Shown: positions 1 through 12,015 of the stretch, one piece after another
Position numbering within the stretch: position 1 is the stretch's first letter
How the letters are laid out: the number at the start of each line of letters is the position of its first letter
Assembly: GCF_000002985.6 (NCBI RefSeq)
Contig: NC_003281.10
Coordinates: 6,138,001 to 6,202,000, forward strand
Direction of reading: 5' to 3'
DNA: 64,000 nucleotides
From: Caenorhabditis elegans
Taxonomy: Eukaryota; Nematoda; Chromadorea; Rhabditida; Rhabditidae
Position numbers and translations under genes: made by a program
Notes under the pieces: generated by a model
Seen by the model: only the letters and a program-made list of their open reading frames with translations
Databases searched by the model: none
What the model was told of the DNA's origin: nothing

Positions 1-473
1 GAAAAATTATCTGAGCAAACCGCTTCTTCGGATTTTTTAAGCATCTTCGTGTTCGAAGTACTCAAGACAAGAACTTCTAGGTTTTTGTAGCTTCTCAGAC
101 AAGAAAAGTATTCACACATCTTATCGCTTTTCAGAATTTAGTTGTGTTTAAACTACCTAAAAGAGGACGAGGATTCGTTTGTTGAGCATCAACTACTGGA
201 CAAATCCGATTTGCATTTAGACAACAAGAAAACAACAGACGACGAAGAACTTAACGTTTTGAAAGGAGCACAGATTTGTAGTTGGGAAGAACGCCGGAAA
301 TGTCTACACTCTGATACATGACGGAATCTATGTAATAGGTTTTACGTTGAGTTTTTCAATCCCAAGATGGTCAAATACAGAGTATAATTTTAAAAATCCA
401 GGTAGGATTAGTGCGTGCGAAAGAGAGTGCCAACGGAAAAAAGTGTGGGGACCACGGGCAACAGAAAGTGGAA

Positions 474-488
474 GGGGGGGGGGGGGGG
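474..488 (+). repeat. G15 homopolymer tract
   Basis: Fifteen consecutive G, flanked by AA on the left and TA on the right. Runs this long can form G-quadruplex DNA. In C. elegans such tracts are the known deletion targets in dog-1 (FANCJ helicase) mutants. Confidence 0.95.
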
Positions 489-3400
489 TAAAGTTCGAGT
501 TGCCAAGTGGCGAAAAGCATCGTGGTGCTCCCGTGTTGTGGAGGAGCAGAGAGACAAGAAGACAGCTTTCTCGCTCACTTGAAGAGCCAGAGCACAATAA
601 AAGCTGTCGGTGGCACAGAAGGGGCCCTCCCCGTCTCTTCCCCTCATTTCACACCTTATCTCACCTGTCTCCGCTTCTTCCCGAGACTTCCCCCACTACT
701 CGTCGTCGTCTTCTCATCTGTTTCGCCCCCCGTTCGTTTTGTCGTCGTCTCAAGAGTGAGGGAGGAAATGATGAAGGGGGAAAAGGAGATGAAATGAGAA
801 ATGAGCCAAGGAAGAGAGGCGGAAAATGAGGAGTTAACGAGCCGAAGAAGACAGGCAATGAGACGATGAAGTAGTTGTGGAAGAAGTAGGAAAAGACTAT
901 TAAATTGAGCGATGATCCCGCTGAAGTGTGCATGTGTGGCTTCTTAGGCGTTTTCTTTAACGTTAAGCTGTATCTAACCGATTTTTCTGTAGAACTAGTA
1001 GAGCATGAATGTACTCAACGAATTTTATTTCGGTCTACTTGTGATATATGTCTGACAAGATGAGGGGGCCTTGGTCAGTGTTGTCCGAACTTTTGAAACA
1101 TCTCTCGTTGATGTAATTAATTGGGCAACCACTGATTAATTTCGTTTTTAGACATCCTATGTGAATATCTAACCAACTAATTTAGAAATAGAAAAGATTC
1201 GGTGTTTTTTAAACAACAATATTGTGTTCTGCAAATTCGAAGCCCGCAACTTTTGAAGACTGCGCACATGTCATCGTCCGGAAAGTGTGTGAGAAGAAGT
1301 GACAAGTTAAAGCTCACTCTTCACTTTTTGGCTGCTCCGACACCAGCATCACACAGCTCTCAACTCTGCTTTTTCAGAGCTTCCAGTGCGAAAATGTCCA
1401 CGAAACAAATAAGCTGTGGGGGAGCTTAAACGGGAGGACGAGAAGGAGGAGACGGAAACAGCGGGTCTTGATTTCCTCTTTTTTCCTTCTCTTCCCTACT
1501 GGCAAACTCTGCATGAATTATTCATGTTCGGGCGCAGCGGTGTAGTGTGTACGGGCAGGGATGAAATTTCAGAAGGAGCAGAAGATGACAAAAAACTGCT
1601 GTAGGGCAATTTTTTAAACTTTCAGACAAGTCAAGGTTTTTGAAATTTTTCAACGACATCCTTACTGCTAAATATGATAGTGAAAACTATAGCCACTCAA
1701 ACGTTTTCTAGAAAAAAAAATTGAATTCTTAAAAGTCGACGGAAAAAACTTTTCGCTAAAGACATATTTCTGCAAAACTCGTTTTGAAAATAGCTTTGTT
1801 AGCTAAACAGCTCAAACAAATAATAAACTTTTGCACCTTTAAACTATTGTCAATAAATATAAAGTAATATGTCAAACAGCTGACCATCCGCAGTTTTTGA
1901 AGCACACATTTCCAGAACATCAATTTTTCCACTAAACTCATTGAAAACAGGCACACAAAAAGTTGAAAAGTAGAAAAAACTCGTGGGAGCAACAAAATAA
2001 AAGAAAAACGGAGGCCCTTAGAGTAGGCGAAGAAGACGAATAAGAAAAAGAAGACGACTAAGAAGAAGCCGGAGTGGTGGGAGCTGCGGCGGGCAGTCCG
2101 TTGACAAGTCTACCAGAAACGAGAGAGTACCCGAATCGACGAGAGCGAGATTGAAAAGAATGCCGTGGTGCTCTCTGTGCTCTCTTTTTTCATTGATACT
2201 CTCTCTCTCTCCTTTTTTTGGATGTCGCCTTCCTATGCACATTTTGTGTGTATTTGCAATGACACTGCTCCTAATAAGTGATATTTTTCCGCATGCCAAT
2301 TGCCTTCAATTTTTCGATTTTTTTTCACTAGTAACTATCCAGATTTTTTCATTAAATTTTCTATCGCTGATGAGTTTTCGCTCACAACACAAGCTTTCTC
2401 TATTATCTTAAGATACTCATTCTCTAGCTAACACAAAAAAGATAAAAATAACGGCGAGTTGGATGGATATAAATGATAAATGACAAATCGGTTGTGGAGC
2501 AACAGGAGGCACACACACATACACAATCAACTCAATGACGTTAACAAAACGGAAGAAGAGGGGGGATAAAGTGGGAGAAGAATGTATTTTTGAGTGATTC
2601 CTGATGCGTTTACTTGTATTTTTAAAGCTTTCGGTGAATTGCTACTAGCTTTGATGAAATGATGTGATCGACAAGAAAAATTATGTGGATTTTGAAATTT
2701 TGAGCACAAATTATATTATTCTGACCAAAAAATAAAGTATTTGAAAAAGAAAATAGAAAAATCGTGGAGGAAAATAGATTTTCCGCTAGAAAAAAACAAA
2801 ACAAAACAAAAATTCTGCAAAACTGCGTGAGGAATCTTGCGTACGCGGCGCGGGAACTCACGACAATCTTTAATCTCCGGTGGTTTACATCATAAGCCGC
2901 AAAAAGAGTGGTTAAATAATGTCAAACTTTTGAAAATAATTTATTTACGTTTGTCAACATAGAAAATGTCAGTAATTTCATCTGTAAGCCAATTAAAACG
3001 CATTTAAAAACTAACAGTTTCAGAATAGGATTACGGTACAAGAAAATCTGTGCAACCAAATTGCGTACGCCACACTAGATTTAACGAGTGTTGTTTTTTG
3101 TTTTCAACAGATTCAACGCCGGCTAATTATTTAACTTGATAGATTCTTGAATCAAACACATAGAACCTGCGCTAATCATCAAGAATAAAAATATTTTCTC
3201 TTGTGAATAAATGAGAGACTTGCTACTAACGAATATATCGCATGTAACTAATCGGAAACGTCTCGGATTTCATGTTGGCCGCGTTGGCAAAAAAAGAAAA
3301 CGAAGAGGAAGATCTAGATTCAGTGTCGCGGCGGAATGAGCTGAAAGACATGCTGGATTCAAATGTAGGGAAATTGAAAGAGATAGAGAGAAAGTAGCAA

Positions 3401-3752
3401 CTTCTTCCTGGTTTTCTAAAAATAGACTATTGCAAAGGGACTACAGAAATAATAAAAATGAGCTGAGACTGTATTCTTCAAAAGATCTCAACTTTTCATC
3501 GGACAAAAGATGCGCATAATATTAAAAAGTTTGAGAAAACTCGCAAAGAAGAGCAAAATCGGAGCTTTTGGGGCAAAAAAGTAGAAAAGAATGCAATAAA
3601 TGCAAATCCATCTTCTTCGGGTTTTTGGAGCGTTTTCACTCACACAAGTGGCCATCTCTCAATCCGTTTTCACTCGTTTTTGTCTTCTCTATCGCCTCTC
3701 GAAACAATATATCCCATGGGACAAATCGGAGCATCGTTTTTGTTCCGGCTCT

Positions 3753-3759
3753 TCTACTC

Positions 3760-3802
<43 letters not shown>
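3753..3802. repeat. (CT)n simple repeat
   Basis: About 50 bases of nearly pure CT dinucleotides, with two CCT interruptions. It lies in gene-free DNA left of the ABCG gene. Confidence 0.9.
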
Positions 3803-3803
<1 letters not shown>

Positions 3804-4122
3804 TGTCCCTCTCAAAAACTTTTTTTTTGAAAACTCTAAACTCACTCCCGAATGAGGTTTACTACTACAACAACTACCAAGAAAGAAGATTTTGGGTAGT
3901 TGAGGATAAATATAGAAGAAAAGAAAAACGTCTTGGGTGGGGGAAAAAGAAAAACAAAATGGTGTGCCCGGTCACTCGGAAGGCAACTTATTCGTGAACA
4001 AGAGGGACTTTTTTATTCTTCTACATCAGCGTAGATAACATTTATATAACAGACAACAAAAAAGGTGAATTCTAAAATATTCTGTTAAGATTATTTACAA
4101 ATTAAAAATGTTTTTTAAAAAG

Positions 4123-7100
4123 TTATGATCTGCGCTTGACGCGAACGTAGAGTGCCATGAATGCGAGGAATCGAAAGACGAAGATCATAAACGCCATAAC
4201 CGAAATATCAACCCAGAAGTTTGATGGTTTGAAGCTCATCGAATTTAGAACATCCGTTCCATTCCGAGAGCAATGGGCGAGGGAAGATGAACAGCCTGAA
4301 ACTTAATAAAACGTGTGAGATTTTTTCAGATAACCCTACCTGGAATCTCCTCAACATGAGTCCACTGTGCGATTGCTACTGCTTCGTATCCATATCCAAA
4401 ATATGACAAATACTTCATTGGAACAAAATACCACTGAAGTGTGTCTTGATTGATGAAGAATCCTCCAAAAGCCATCATCGGTACGACGAAGATCGGCATA
4501 ACAGCCACCGCCAAGTTGACAGTTCCGAAGATGCAACTGAACATGTAACCAATAGAAATTGCAATATTTTGAACAAGGATTCCAACAAGCATGTAGATTA
4601 AAAATGAGTCAATGATCGGCACGAGACCCGACATCCAGTAAAGGATCGAGGTGAAGATCACAGCGGAGACAATGTAGGAGGGAAGCTCGGCAAGATTTTT
4701 TGAGATGAAATATGCACTGACACGATAGAGACGTGAGCTGGTTTCCCGGTAGAACGTATTCATTTCGAGGCAGAAGTGCTGAAATTTGTAATTTGAAATA
4801 TATTTTTAAACAATGTCTCAAACGTACATGAACCACACTGAACTGAAACATAAATGCCATATTTGAAATCATTTGGTACAGCGATCCATTAATATTCATA
4901 ATTTTCTGTTGATCAACGGGACTATTATTTGTGTAAACGAGACCCGTTAAAATCGCAATAATAATGCTTTGAAAGGTCTGAACCTTGAGAAGAGTTGGCT
5001 CACGGAGCACTGTTTTCGATGCTCTCCAAGTGAGTGCACGAATTTGTTGAAAAAATGATGCTCCGAATCTGGGACGTCCGAACGTTGTTGCATATCTTCG
5101 ACGCCAATCCTCACTGAATGCTCGATCTCCTGAAACGATAAACTACAGTAATCCGACATAGGCTCCGCCCACTTACTCTCATCAACTTCTCGACCACTAG
5201 ACTCTTTGAACACAGACTTTCCGAGCTCTGAATATTTGAAAGTAGTGCAAATTTTTCCGATTTGATTTTTCTTCAAAGTCTCTTCTGCTTGATCACGAAT
5301 TGACATTGTCGCAAGATAATGATCCGATGGATTGAAGTTCATTGGAATCGGAAGTTTCATTTCAGACCACATTTTTTCAGCGCCTGATTGGCTTCCGCAA
5401 AAAGCAACGTCGCCATTTACCATCATGTAGATACTGAAAAAAGATATTGTAGATTTATTATGACTGTATTATGAATGAAATGTACTTTATTCTGAAAAGC
5501 CATTATAATAGGTCGAAATTTTGATTTTTTTTTGTTGAAAATTATACTTAAAATAAAATAGTTAAAAACCTATGCTTATCAGAAGATTTTCTTAATTTTG
5601 GAAAACTTTCTAGAAACAAAATTCTGAAAGAGAAGAAAATTTATTTTTAACAATCGATATTAGAAATTTTTCTCATAGTCAGCAATTTGAGAATTCCAGA
5701 AAACTTTTTAAACCAAAATATGGGTTTCAAACTTTTTTAATGTGATTTTTTCTTGATTGTCTTCATTTTTGTTTCCAGTCGAAATTTAAAAAAGTTGCAT
5801 AATTACCTATCAAAAAGCTGAAAAACTTGAGATGATGGCTGATGAATTGTCAGTAGAATTGTCATATTCCTTGTCTCAGCAAGCTTTTTCAGCACACAAA
5901 CTACTTGATATGCTAGAAATGAGTCGAGACCAGATGTTGGCTCATCGCAGATCAAGATCGGTGGAGATGTGAGAATCTGAAATTATAAAATTAGAAAACT
6001 AAAGATTTAACTACGGATAGTATACCTCGCTGGCAAATGCTAGCCGCTTCTTTTCTCCTCCAGAAATTCCCTTTCGTGTGCGAGTTCCGATAATCGAGTC
6101 AGCAATTTTTTCGAGTCCAAGCTGAAAATACGCAACAATAATTTAAAAATTTATTAAAGACTCCTCACACTTCGCATAACACTCTTGACTCTACGCTCCT
6201 GCTCATTCAAATCATATTCGCTTCCCATTTTCAGTTTTGCCATGAATTTTAGATGCTCTTCTACAGTAAGACTTCCAATGAAACAGTCGTCTTGTTGAAC
6301 GTAAGCGCACACTTGACGCATGTAACTTCTCTCGGCACGGATTCCATTGACCTGGAAAACTCTTGATTAATACAAACTTTGCACAATATCTACAGTAAGA
6401 TTCATTTATATTATCAGGAAGTTTTTTTTTTAATTAAGAAAATGATAAGGCTAAAATAATTAGCAAAACCTGAACCACCTACAGTACCCGCCAATTCTAA
6501 TTGGCAGAGGAAACAGATTGAGAAAAAGGTCTGTCTTCTACAGTAGGCAAATGAAAAACAGGAAAAACCACAGTACTACAGAACTTGGGTACTTTCTCAA
6601 TAGCGGAAAACACGTGAATACGAAAACTTTTCAAGGGGGTCAGGTGGCTGCTGATGACAGAAAAAACGAAGAAAAGGTGGATGATGAAGTTGATTATAAT
6701 TTTCCAAATCGCAACATCACAACCGCAATCAGGGGGAAAGACGGAAAAGATGCGAGATTGTAAAAGAAAAATGATGATGAGAGATGACTTGCATTCTGTT
6801 CATTATTGCATAAGCCAGCTGGTCTGCACCAAGTTTTGAAGAACATTGAGAGAACGTTCGATTAGGAGCATTGCTGATGTAAACGGATGGAATGTAATTA
6901 TCATATGTTAAGCTATTGTTTAAGTCAAACAATTTGAAGAACAAGCTAATCGAACATTTGTAATATGCAAAGGATTCTCGAAGTACATGATAAACAATGC
7001 ATCAAGTGACTTAGAACCTTCTGATTTCTATTTCCAGATGTTATTGCTCAAACTACAGTCCCAATTATTGTATGATGACAAATAGCTACAAAAGGCCTAC

Positions 7101-10100
7101 AGAATGACGTTGGTACATATCTCCAGCAATCTTTTTTCTTTGTTCTATCTTGGTTCACGTGTTCCAATGTAACTGATCTTGTGGAAAAGTGAAAGACTAT
7201 GGCTATATTCTCAAACATTATAAATACCTTTGATTTTCCAACTTTAGACAATTTAACAAAGCTATTACCAAGGAACTTTCCTGTTTTGACGCTTATTTTG
7301 ACAGTAGAAGAACCTGCCAAAATGATAAGCAAACGAAAATTTGCTGATAAAAGTCGTCGACCATAAGTATTGTAACTTTTCGTCCTCTTCGTCACCAATA
7401 AGACCGCCATGACCATCACCGGTGTACAACTTCCTAGCGACTTCTATCATCTTGAAAATCAACCGTCGCGCGACAATCTAGCTCCCTCTCAATCAGTCCA
7501 TGTGTCCGAGGCGTGCGCGATATTGATTACCAGAAAATGGGTAAACTATAGATGTTCTGTGAACTAGACTTTGTTCCCGACCGACATTTCTCTTCCTTTG
7601 CGACCTTCGTCAGCTAATTTATCTTGATTTTGAGAAAGACGGAGAACAAATGAAGAACTGCAGAGGGAGGAGTTTGAGGCAAAGAACAATAGCTGACCAA
7701 AACACCTGTTGCCCTTCATTTTGTCAAATAACTGTTCAGAATTCATATTGTATCTGCCGGGATTTCGATAATTTTTTAAAGTTCTTTGAGTGAGTCCGAT
7801 TGGAAATAATTAAAAGTACTAGTAGTACGTACTCAACTTTTGAACGAAGAACAATTCAGATTAGTCGATTGAACCAAATTAAAATAACTAGATATTGAAT
7901 TCCTCTAGATTTTAATCTTCTCACTGACCATCGAATCGTTTCTACCATTTCAAAAGCTTCTCTAAAAAGTGTACTGTGGTCTCCATAGCTTCAGGTCGAA
8001 CTTTGAAGGAGAATCACACAACCCGACACACTAATTGTCATCAAAATTATTTTTGTCTCTATCACTATGTCTATACCACTCTCATGATCAATGCAGAAAA
8101 GATAGGTGGGAAGATAGAAGAAGGGAGATTCCCATGTTTTCTAGACTCCTCCTTCTCCTCCTCTTTTGAATTATCATCCTTTTTCTCAACACCCCCAGGC
8201 GACACATCTTCTCATAAAACCCCTTATTCCATCTTGTTACATTTCAAAAATTCAATTTTTTGCAGTCTTTCAATACCTGACAAAAAACTCAAAAAAATGT
8301 CCGACACTCCATCAACCTCATCCGTCTTTCTTCCAACCTGGCCGACAAGGCGAACCGACGCCAATTTGTATCCCAACGGGTTAGTTTTTCTGCTTCTTTT
8401 TCATCTGATAGTTTCTGACAGTAGCATGAAAAACCAGATTGTTTCCGATAATCATCTCTTTGTCTTTACTCTTCTATGTATATTCATAGAAAAGTGTTTT
8501 CAGTTTTAGTGCTAGGAACTGTAAAATCTGAGTAAATTTCCGATTGATTTTGTTTGATATATCACACTGTAAATGCGTGTAGAATCACGAACACTGATAA
8601 AAACGGCTGGCAATCAGCTGATATAATGAACCGGTACTTTCAGAAGTACTAAATCCGACGAACTTGTTCTTCATGACTATGGACTTGAAGAAATTCCAAT
8701 GCGGTATCATATTGAGCAGCCAGAAGAAGATTACGATCCACAAAATGTTAAAAAGTTGGATCTCACTCATAACTCTTTCGTGATTCTTCGTGGTCTCACA
8801 ACTTTCAATAATGTCTCGGTTCTTGATGTATCGTTCAATTCACTTTCGGCTTTACCAGAAGATATTGGTACTCTGAGCAGTTTGACGTGAGTACATCAGT
8901 TACCAAGTTAAAATTTAATTGACTTGAGTTGATTTCAGAACTCTAATTGCTCGAAACAACTTGTTGGAACATTTACCAAAAGGATTGCAACTTCTTGAGA
9001 ATTTGGAACATCTTTATCTTTCTGGAAATCGACTTGAATACGTACCACCAGTCATTTTGACTATGAGAAAATTGAAAACTCTTCATCTCGGAGGAAATTA
9101 CATCGACAGTTGCCCATCAAACATTAGTGTTCTTACGTTGTAAGTTTCCTGAAACTGTGTTTAAAAACTGTTAATCATTTCATTTTTTAGACTGAGAGTT
9201 CTATATCTCGGAGGTAATCGACTCCGTGAAATTCCTGCATCCATTGGTTGCCTAGATGAATTGGAAAACCTTGGTCTTTGTGATAATATTCTAGAGACAA
9301 TTCCATCAACATTAGGAGATTTGCACTATTTGGAGACTTTGTCCTTGCATAACAACAGATTGCGAACTCTGCCCACTGATATTTTAAATCTGCGACGTCT
9401 GCAGCAATTATCTCTCCGTAACAATCCTCTGGTTCATTCATTCGTTCATAATATGGATCTTGCACCTCCATCATTGAAAGAATTATCAGGAAGAACTGTT
9501 CGACAGAACTATCACAAAGTACCGAATCTGGACGAAATTTTGCCATCGTAAGTCTTATCAAATCTTTAATTTTATTTTATGTTGGGGACATTCTAGTGAT
9601 TCAAAATTGTATCAAATTGAACCCTGACGTGACCTTGTTTCTGATCAGAGTACGATATTTTTGAATCAAATTGTTTATCGAATGCCTTACAATAACCCTT
9701 TTCAGTGATCTCGTAGCTTATCTAGGATCCGCTTGTCAATGTGTCAACCCTGAATGTCAAGGAGTCTACTTCGATGCTCGAGTTGAGCATATAAAATTTG
9801 TGGATTTCTGCGGAAAGTATCGAGTTCCACTTATGCAGTTCCTGTGCTCACCACGTTGCTCCGCCGGAGTTCCATCAGTCGACTACGATACTTCGTCTGA
9901 ATCAGAAGAGGAGATTGAGCCAATCATGAGAAGAGTCTTGCTTGGTTGAATTTCGTGTTAATGTATTTTAATTCAAACTTAGAATCTCAGTTGTGATCTC
10001 GTTATATTGACATTTTCATGTTTTTTTTTCATACGCCGAGGAATTATATGAACTGTTTTTTGGGTACACTTTCCAACTATAGTTAGAGACGATTAAAAAG

Positions 10101-11585
10101 ACTAAACCAAATCGATTTGTACTAAAACCCGAAGAAGATTAACAAAGGGAGGTCATGACATGGATATTCAATGTGATTTATCGACTCATTCGAAACAATG
10201 CAAACTTTGACATTAATTTTTATATTTTCTGTGATTTTGACTGTATTCCATGTGGAATGTGCAACAAGAGCACCAAAACTTTCGAAACACACAAAGGTGA
10301 GCATTTATTTTCTGGAAAGGAATGAAAGTTGCTATCTTTTTTTCTTGAAACGCGAAACTTTGGTTGCAAAAATGTTTTTCTCAAATTTTTTTAGTTGTGC
10401 AAAATTAATAGCCTTTGGGGTACGGTTACTACATAAGTTCCCTGTTTTTGGTTTTTTTTTTGCTCAAAGTAAAAAAAAACATTTAATTTGTGGAATTTAG
10501 ACAATGTATCATTTATCAAATTTGATTTTCGAACGATGATCTCTGCAAAAGTCCTAAATATCATCTTCTCTAACACCTTGCAATTCTTGTTAACCGGTTT
10601 ACAAGTCTCAATTTGCAAACACAAAATTTAATATAGTTTTAAGGCCTAATCTCTGAATTTTCTGTGTCACAAGGGGGTATTCCCCAGGTTTTTTTTCAGA
10701 AAATGTTCATTGTCCCACCACAACTGATGATATCAAATTATAGAAAACAGTCAACAAGTTGGTCAACTGTCTGACTCCCGTGGACACCGTTTTGGCCGCC
10801 AAGACAGCCGATTGTGAAGACAGTATCTGTGTGTCAAGTGCTAAACAATATGCACAGAGACGATATCCAACACAGTATCATAGTACAGTAGTCCCATGTC
10901 TCTCATCAACAACTACATTGGCTCCTGTCACTGAGAAAATGGAGAAAACCAAGAAAAATGGAACTAAGAACAGGAAAATGAAGGTGGAAGGCGTTGTCAA
11001 CCAAGAATAATTGGAATTGAAGAAATAAATAAATTTTCAGTCTTTTTAAATTATAATTTAGCTCACCTTGACACTTCCGGTAGCTTTCAAATTTGAAAGG
11101 TTTCGCTTTGTAAGCACATTGAGCAGCGTAGTTTTTCCAGCTCCACTGGGTCCAATGATCGCGGTAACCTCTCCGGGTCGAGCCACTCCGAACACTGAAA
11201 GTTATTATAATTTCGTTTCCGATAGTATCAAATTTACCACTATCTAAAATCCGTTTTTCCACTGACATCTTCTCTACATCACCGACTTTGATCGGGCAAC
11301 ATTTTCCAAAAAGTCCACTATTTGAAGAGTAGTCTTCTGAAGAGTCCTGAAAATTCTAAATATTGTTCACAACAAAATTTTTTATTATATACCGAAACTG
11401 AAATATCGTGCCATGTCAGCAGCATTTTTGGTCGAAGCTCTTCCATAAACTGTAAAAATTAAAAATTAATTGAAAACTATGCAAAAATAAAAAATCACGG
11501 ATTTATCAGCTTTATCAATATCAGAAGTTGAATCCACTACACTCATTGACTCGATTGAACCTTGAATAACATTTGATTTGAGCAT
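4123..11585 (-). CDS. ABCG/white-type ABC half-transporter (wht family)
   Basis: Eleven exons assemble in phase into a 666-aa protein: 11585-11499, 11449-11393, 11346-11238, 11194-11067, 6351-6169, 6121-6026, 5976-5807, 5433-5177, 5129-4828, 4778-4340 and 4295-4123. The order is nucleotide-binding domain first, then membrane domain, as in ABCG half-transporters. Visible motifs are Walker A (GPSGAGKTT, exon 4), Q-loop ([10 protein letters not shown]), signature (ISGGEKKR), Walker B (LICDEP) and H-loop (IHQPSSQ). The C-terminal half has several hydrophobic membrane segments, and a short basic tail ends VKRRS. Half-transporters work as dimers; the substrate cannot be read from sequence. C. elegans has several wht genes and I cannot say from memory which one this is. 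Intron 4 (6352-11066) is 4.7 kb and contains two + strand genes. A divergent promoter is shared with the gene starting at 12016. Confidence 0.93.
6352..8296. other. Intron of the ABCG gene / upstream region of the LRR gene
   Basis: No coding exon is supported on either strand. It is intronic for the minus-strand transporter and lies upstream of the plus-strand LRRC58-like gene, so it probably holds that gene's promoter. Open frames near 7048-7462 on the minus strand have no recognisable domain and no convincing splice partners. Confidence 0.5.
8297..9949 (+). CDS. Leucine-rich-repeat protein, LRRC58 homologue
   Basis: Five exons (8297-8379, 8644-8886, 8939-9139, 9191-9547, 9706-9949) join in phase into a 375-aa protein starting MSDTPSTSS. 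Residues about 45-270 are tandem leucine-rich repeats of the LxxLxLxxNxLxxLP type, for example [15 protein letters not shown] and [15 protein letters not shown]. The C-terminal part has a conserved cysteine block ([17 protein letters not shown], then [20 protein letters not shown]) that I recognise from vertebrate LRRC58, followed by an acidic tail. No signal peptide or membrane segment is seen, so it is probably intracellular. The whole gene lies in intron 4 of the oppositely oriented ABCG gene. LRR proteins of this kind act by protein-protein contact; no catalytic activity is implied. Confidence 0.9.
10198..11010 (+). CDS. Small secreted cysteine-containing protein, unrecognised
   Basis: Two exons, 10198-10296 and 10744-11010, give 121 aa. 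Residues 1-21 are a clear signal peptide ([21 protein letters not shown]). The mature part carries four further cysteines ([15 protein letters not shown]), followed by a Ser/Thr-rich stretch and a Lys-rich hydrophilic tail. I do not recognise a family. The gene sits in the same ABCG intron as the LRR gene. Its stop at 11010 and a polyadenylation-like AATAAA lie within 60 bp of ABCG exon 4 on the other strand, so the two transcripts converge or overlap. The second acceptor (TTATAG before 10744) was chosen because it keeps the frame. Confidence 0.7.
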
Positions 11586-12015
11586 TTTTGCTGAAAAAGG
11601 TGAAAAATGAGTATAAATTGATTAAACCGAAGGCGGCGGTAATAAAATTCAAAGAAGCGCGAAAAATAAATCATTGACCCCGCAAACACCGGTACGCAAA
11701 CTTGCACACACAGTTCACCGTACTTGACGACAAATTATCAGAAGAAATGGGTGAATCACCGACGACGGTGAAAATTTTAATCGGACAGAAAAACCGATAG
11801 GGAGTTTTCAATATCGAATAAAAATCATGTGCATCTCACACAAAAATTCATAAACGCAAAGACAAACAAACAGAATCGATTCGACTCGTCATCAACAAGA
11901 GCTCACTTGCGGAGCTCTGTGCACCACGGTCGATGACGATTGTCGGAAATGATAAGTGACATTCTTATCATCCAACACAACAGAAGGGCTCATTGTGTTG
12001 AAAAAATCAACGACG
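11586..12015. promoter_or_regulatory. Divergent promoter region between ABCG gene and the 12016 gene
   Basis: A 430-bp gene-free interval between two start codons pointing away from each other, so it should hold both promoters. I see no diagnostic regulatory motif. Confidence 0.5.

Larger units (their letters stand above)
1..4122. other. Intergenic stretch with no supported gene
   Basis: I find no exon chain or recognisable protein here on either strand; the open frames are short and low in complexity. Visible structure: an uninterrupted G15 run at 474-488, a purine/pyrimidine-rich block around 600-830, and a (CT)n simple repeat at about 3753-3802. The last hundred bases hold the 3' UTR of the minus-strand ABCG gene. 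It may contain regulatory DNA or a long intron of a gene to the left, which cannot be judged from this window. Confidence 0.5.

Noticed and set aside
328-933. Overlapping open frames on both strands near 330-930
   Set aside because: They arise from purine/pyrimidine-biased sequence next to the G15 tract; the peptides are low-complexity and show no domain or splice support.
3568-3997. Plus-strand frames with a run of Ser-Leu repeats
   Set aside because: The repeats are the translation of the (CT)n tract, not a protein feature.
7048-7462. Minus-strand frames of 65-123 codons
   Set aside because: No family resemblance, no convincing acceptor/donor chain, and located in an intron of the ABCG gene on the same strand without phase match.
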